From the NCBI GenBank assembly GCA_904394705.1, contig CAJFNJ010000025.1:1-14574 (forward strand): a DNA stretch of 14,574 bases. Direction: 5' to 3'. Under the pieces are notes generated by a model. It saw only the letters and a program-made list of their open reading frames with translations, was not told where the DNA came from and did not search any database. The DNA comes from Avimicrobium caecorum (GTDB lineage: Bacteria > Bacillota > Clostridia > Oscillospirales > Ruminococcaceae). Of the stretch, positions 12,646-14,574 are shown piece after piece (the first letter of the stretch is position 1; each line of letters starts with the position of its first letter). Position numbers and translations under genes: made by a program.

Positions 12646-14427
12646 TTATAGTTCTGAGCCATCTTGAATACATCTCGCTTCATTTCCGGTTTGGGATGCC
12701 GAAGATTGAAATAGATGCTTTTCGATTTCTTCGGAATAAAACATATCTGAATAATGCACATCAGAATTGTCCTTATCACTGATAAATCCGATTTTCATTA
12801 TGTCACCGTCATCAAGTACATCAAGCTTAGCCTTTATCTTTTCAAAATTTTCAAGGCGCAGACAATCAATTTTCCTGATTATCCGAAAGCACAGCTTTTG
12901 ATCAAACAGAATAGCTTTCACATCCATATTATAGGCAAAACCAAAAGCTCTGTTTCCAAGATCACTGACTGATTTCCTAAGCTCTTGTGATAGTTCAAAC
13001 GACATCGTAAACCGACCACAGGTTCCACAATATTCACCATCAATGATCATTGAATAAAGACAATTCATCAGTCGATGGTCTTCCACTGTAATTTCTTCTG
13101 GAATATGAAGTGCCACATGGAAGTAGTTTTCGATTGCAACTACTCGTTGCAAAAATTCAATTTCAATGTCTAATTTTTCGCAGTCGTGCGGTATCAGATT
13201 GGCTTTTGAAGAAATCAAAATTGTATTGTGTTTCAATGACTTGAGCGCAACATTTTTTGATGACATAGATTTTTTCAAAAACTGTCTGTATTTCAGAGAC
13301 TCCACATTTGAAGGATTTAAGGGAGTAATCGTTAAGTTGAGACTGGTCGTTGTAGCATTTATCATGAGAGTGACTTTGAAATTGAAGTTTTTTTGCTCAT
13401 CGTTTGTAACAATAGCAGTCCCATCGTCTTCTATCCGCTTTGTACGCAGAAGAAGATAGTCAACCATGGTTTCCCCATCAACAATTACACTACACGGAAA
13501 TGCCTCTGGAAAAGATGGCGGTTTCACTACCATATGGGCCCCAAACAATCCATCAGCTTCATGCTGTATTGGATCAAGAATATCTCCAAGATACTTTTTT
13601 GCTGCAACTACATCAAATTCAATAAGGCTCTGGCTTCGATAGGCGCGAGAAAATGTATTAGAATCTATCCTCTGGACTGGCACTCCCCCCAGTTTGAATG
13701 ATGTGGCCGTAACCTCCATGTGCGGTGGATACAACTCTACTGCATCCGGTCGCAGAGGTATACTTTTTAGGCGAGTTTGCCCATCCATAGCAAAGCCGTA
13801 ATATGGTCTGAGGTCATGATTTGAGTTAAGAGCAGAAAAGAATCCTGAAAGGTTCTTTTCAACCACATCCAGTCTCCCGTCATTTGCCAATTTTAGATTC
13901 CTATCAATAGATAACAAACTACTGCCTTCAACCTTTTTGTCGAGGGCATCAATTTTGTCACACATCTCTTTATGCTGGTCAGTCATCTCTGAGATGATAG
14001 TATCTTCAACCTCAGCCGCTACAAATAATAAATCTCTTTCAGCTTTGTTGCGATAAAAATTCTTGAGGATATCAACTGCAGCAACTGCTAAATATCGTGC
14101 CCTCTGTGTGGATAGTCTCGTTTTTGCTTGAGCATAACATGCCGCTTTGTCTGCTATTGTCTGGCGTGCGATTCCACGCTCTTTTCTTGTTCCAAACAAG
14201 CGATTCTTAACATCATCCATGAGATTGCCGCGGATGTATTCGGCGAGTCCTTCGAAATCAATCTCTTCTTCTAAAGAACAATTAAAATTGTATTTTTGCT
14301 GACGAGCAAGATAGTCCACCAATTTCGCACGGGCTTGGAGTTCATCCCGTGTAATTTTATAGCGCCCTTTAGCTGCATCTAAACCAATGTCAGCAATAAA
14401 ACCTAATATTGTGTCTGTGACGGCCAT
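12646..14427 (-). CDS. AT-rich accessory protein of unknown function, 593 residues
   Basis: I do not recognise a named family. Residues 1-150 are helical, with a conserved-looking EEEIDFEGLAEYIRGNL (53-69), a KNRLFGTRKERGIARQTI segment (74-91) and AAEVEDTI (137-144). Residues 148-168 are polar and heptad-like. The middle (about 205-400) is rich in strands and ends in a DLxI-like Thr/Asn-rich stretch; the rest is mixed, with one CGTC pair (467-470). There is no signal peptide, membrane helix, Walker motif or obvious nuclease site. The start at 14427 has AGGAAAG nine bases upstream; the frame to 14538 lies inside the phosphatase gene. Base composition is much more AT-rich than all neighbours. 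The helical N-terminus is reminiscent of adaptor domains in bacterial conflict proteins, which is only an impression. Confidence 0.75.
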   Translation of the reverse strand: MAVTDTILGFIADIGLDAAKGRYKITRDELQARAKLVDYLARQQKYNFNCSLEEEIDFEGLAEYIRGNLMDDVKNRLFGTRKERGIARQTIADKAACYAQAKTRLSTQRARYLAVAAVDILKNFYRNKAERDLLFVAAEVEDTIISEMTDQHKEMCDKIDALDKKVEGSSLLSIDRNLKLANDGRLDVVEKNLSGFFSALNSNHDLRPYYGFAMDGQTRLKSIPLRPDAVELYPPHMEVTATSFKLGGVPVQRIDSNTFSRAYRSQSLIEFDVVAAKKYLGDILDPIQHEADGLFGAHMVVKPPSFPEAFPCSVIVDGETMVDYLLLRTKRIEDDGTAIVTNDEQKNFNFKVTLMINATTTSLNLTITPLNPSNVESLKYRQFLKKSMSSKNVALKSLKHNTILISSKANLIPHDCEKLDIEIEFLQRVVAIENYFHVALHIPEEITVEDHRLMNCLYSMIIDGEYCGTCGRFTMSFELSQELRKSVSDLGNRAFGFAYNMDVKAILFDQKLCFRIIRKIDCLRLENFEKIKAKLDVLDDGDIMKIGFISDKDNSDVHYSDMFYSEEIEKHLFQSSASQTGNEARCIQDGSEL

Positions 14428-14574
14428 CTTTGGAATCTTTCCTCTCTTAAAGAATTGGCGAATAATAATTCGTGCAGCAGCCCTTTGCAGCCTTCCTCCA
14501 CATCCCGCCAGGTCGTATCGAAATCGCCGGTGTACCACGGATCGGCTACCTCGCCGGGACGGTTGGTAAAGTCC
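14403..14574 (-). CDS. Low-molecular-weight protein tyrosine phosphatase, C-terminal end
   Basis: The frame enters from the right edge and gives 56 residues. The first 36 match the end of LMW protein tyrosine phosphatases: DFTNRPGEVADPWYTGDF, with the aspartate of the conserved ADPW loop (the general acid), then TTWRDVEEGCKGLLHEL. The P-loop CX5RS lies outside the window. After HEL the family normally ends, but here about 20 unrelated residues (from LFANSL to a TAG at 14403) follow, encoded in AT-rich DNA and overlapping the start of the next gene by 25 bases. This looks like a 3' end replaced by an insertion. The enzyme removes phosphate from protein tyrosine; activity is probably retained because the catalytic loop shown is intact. 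Confidence 0.85.
   Translation of the reverse strand, partial: DFTNRPGEVADPWYTGDFDTTWRDVEEGCKGLLHELLFANSLREERFQRWPSQTQY

Noticed and set aside
14428..14538. N-terminal extension of the 593-residue protein to 14538
   Set aside because: This part overlaps the clearly recognised phosphatase frame, is GC-rich unlike the rest of the gene, and has no ribosome binding site, while 14427 has AGGAAAG nine bases upstream.

Overview
The window looks like a chromosomal stretch of a gut-type Gram-positive anaerobe of the Oscillospiraceae/Ruminococcaceae, possibly Faecalibacterium or a close relative. The basis is GC-rich genes with strong GGAGG ribosome binding sites, sigma-A type promoters, many short intrinsic terminators, a divergent clostridial SecD/SecF pair, and TTCAC-rich and structured intergenic repeats. 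The assignment is inference from gene content and style, not from a marker gene. Every protein gene lies on the minus strand; only the tRNA fragment at the left edge is on the plus strand.

Left to right. Bases 1-211 hold the 3' half of a tRNA-Ala(GGC) whose 5' half does not fold, followed by its terminator. This is what the far end of an element integrated into a tRNA gene looks like. A surface collagen-like protein (218-1252) follows, then an APC-type amino acid permease (1389-2753). Next is a two-gene unit of a multi-pass transporter (4377-5600) and a metal-dependent amidohydrolase (3093-4304), which suggests uptake and hydrolysis of a small amide or peptide-like substrate. The secD-secF pair (6032-8375) has overlapping genes and one strong promoter. 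It is followed by a free-standing 83-residue FakA/YloV-like domain (8559-8810) and a D-2-hydroxyacid dehydrogenase (8938-9885).

An Lsa-like ABC-F ribosome-protection protein (10012-11484) is preceded by a leader of about 200 nt. The leader has a six-codon leader peptide, an intrinsic terminator about 40 nt before the gene, and an 18-nt upstream segment that can pair with the terminator as an antiterminator. This is a well-formed candidate for antibiotic-responsive attenuation and is the best-supported regulatory system in the window. A 71-residue protein of unknown function with its own promoter lies upstream.

Bases 12029-12645 contain no convincing gene but hold an imperfect TTCAC-rich inverted repeat, a structured palindromic element and two bidirectional terminators. 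Beyond it lies one AT-rich gene for a 593-residue protein that I cannot assign (12646-14427). It sits directly against the 3' end of a GC-rich low-molecular-weight protein tyrosine phosphatase gene, which runs off the right edge. The composition break and the odd phosphatase tail suggest that a single-gene cargo was inserted there. The protein is a candidate for an undescribed accessory, possibly defence-related, function, but nothing in the sequence proves this.
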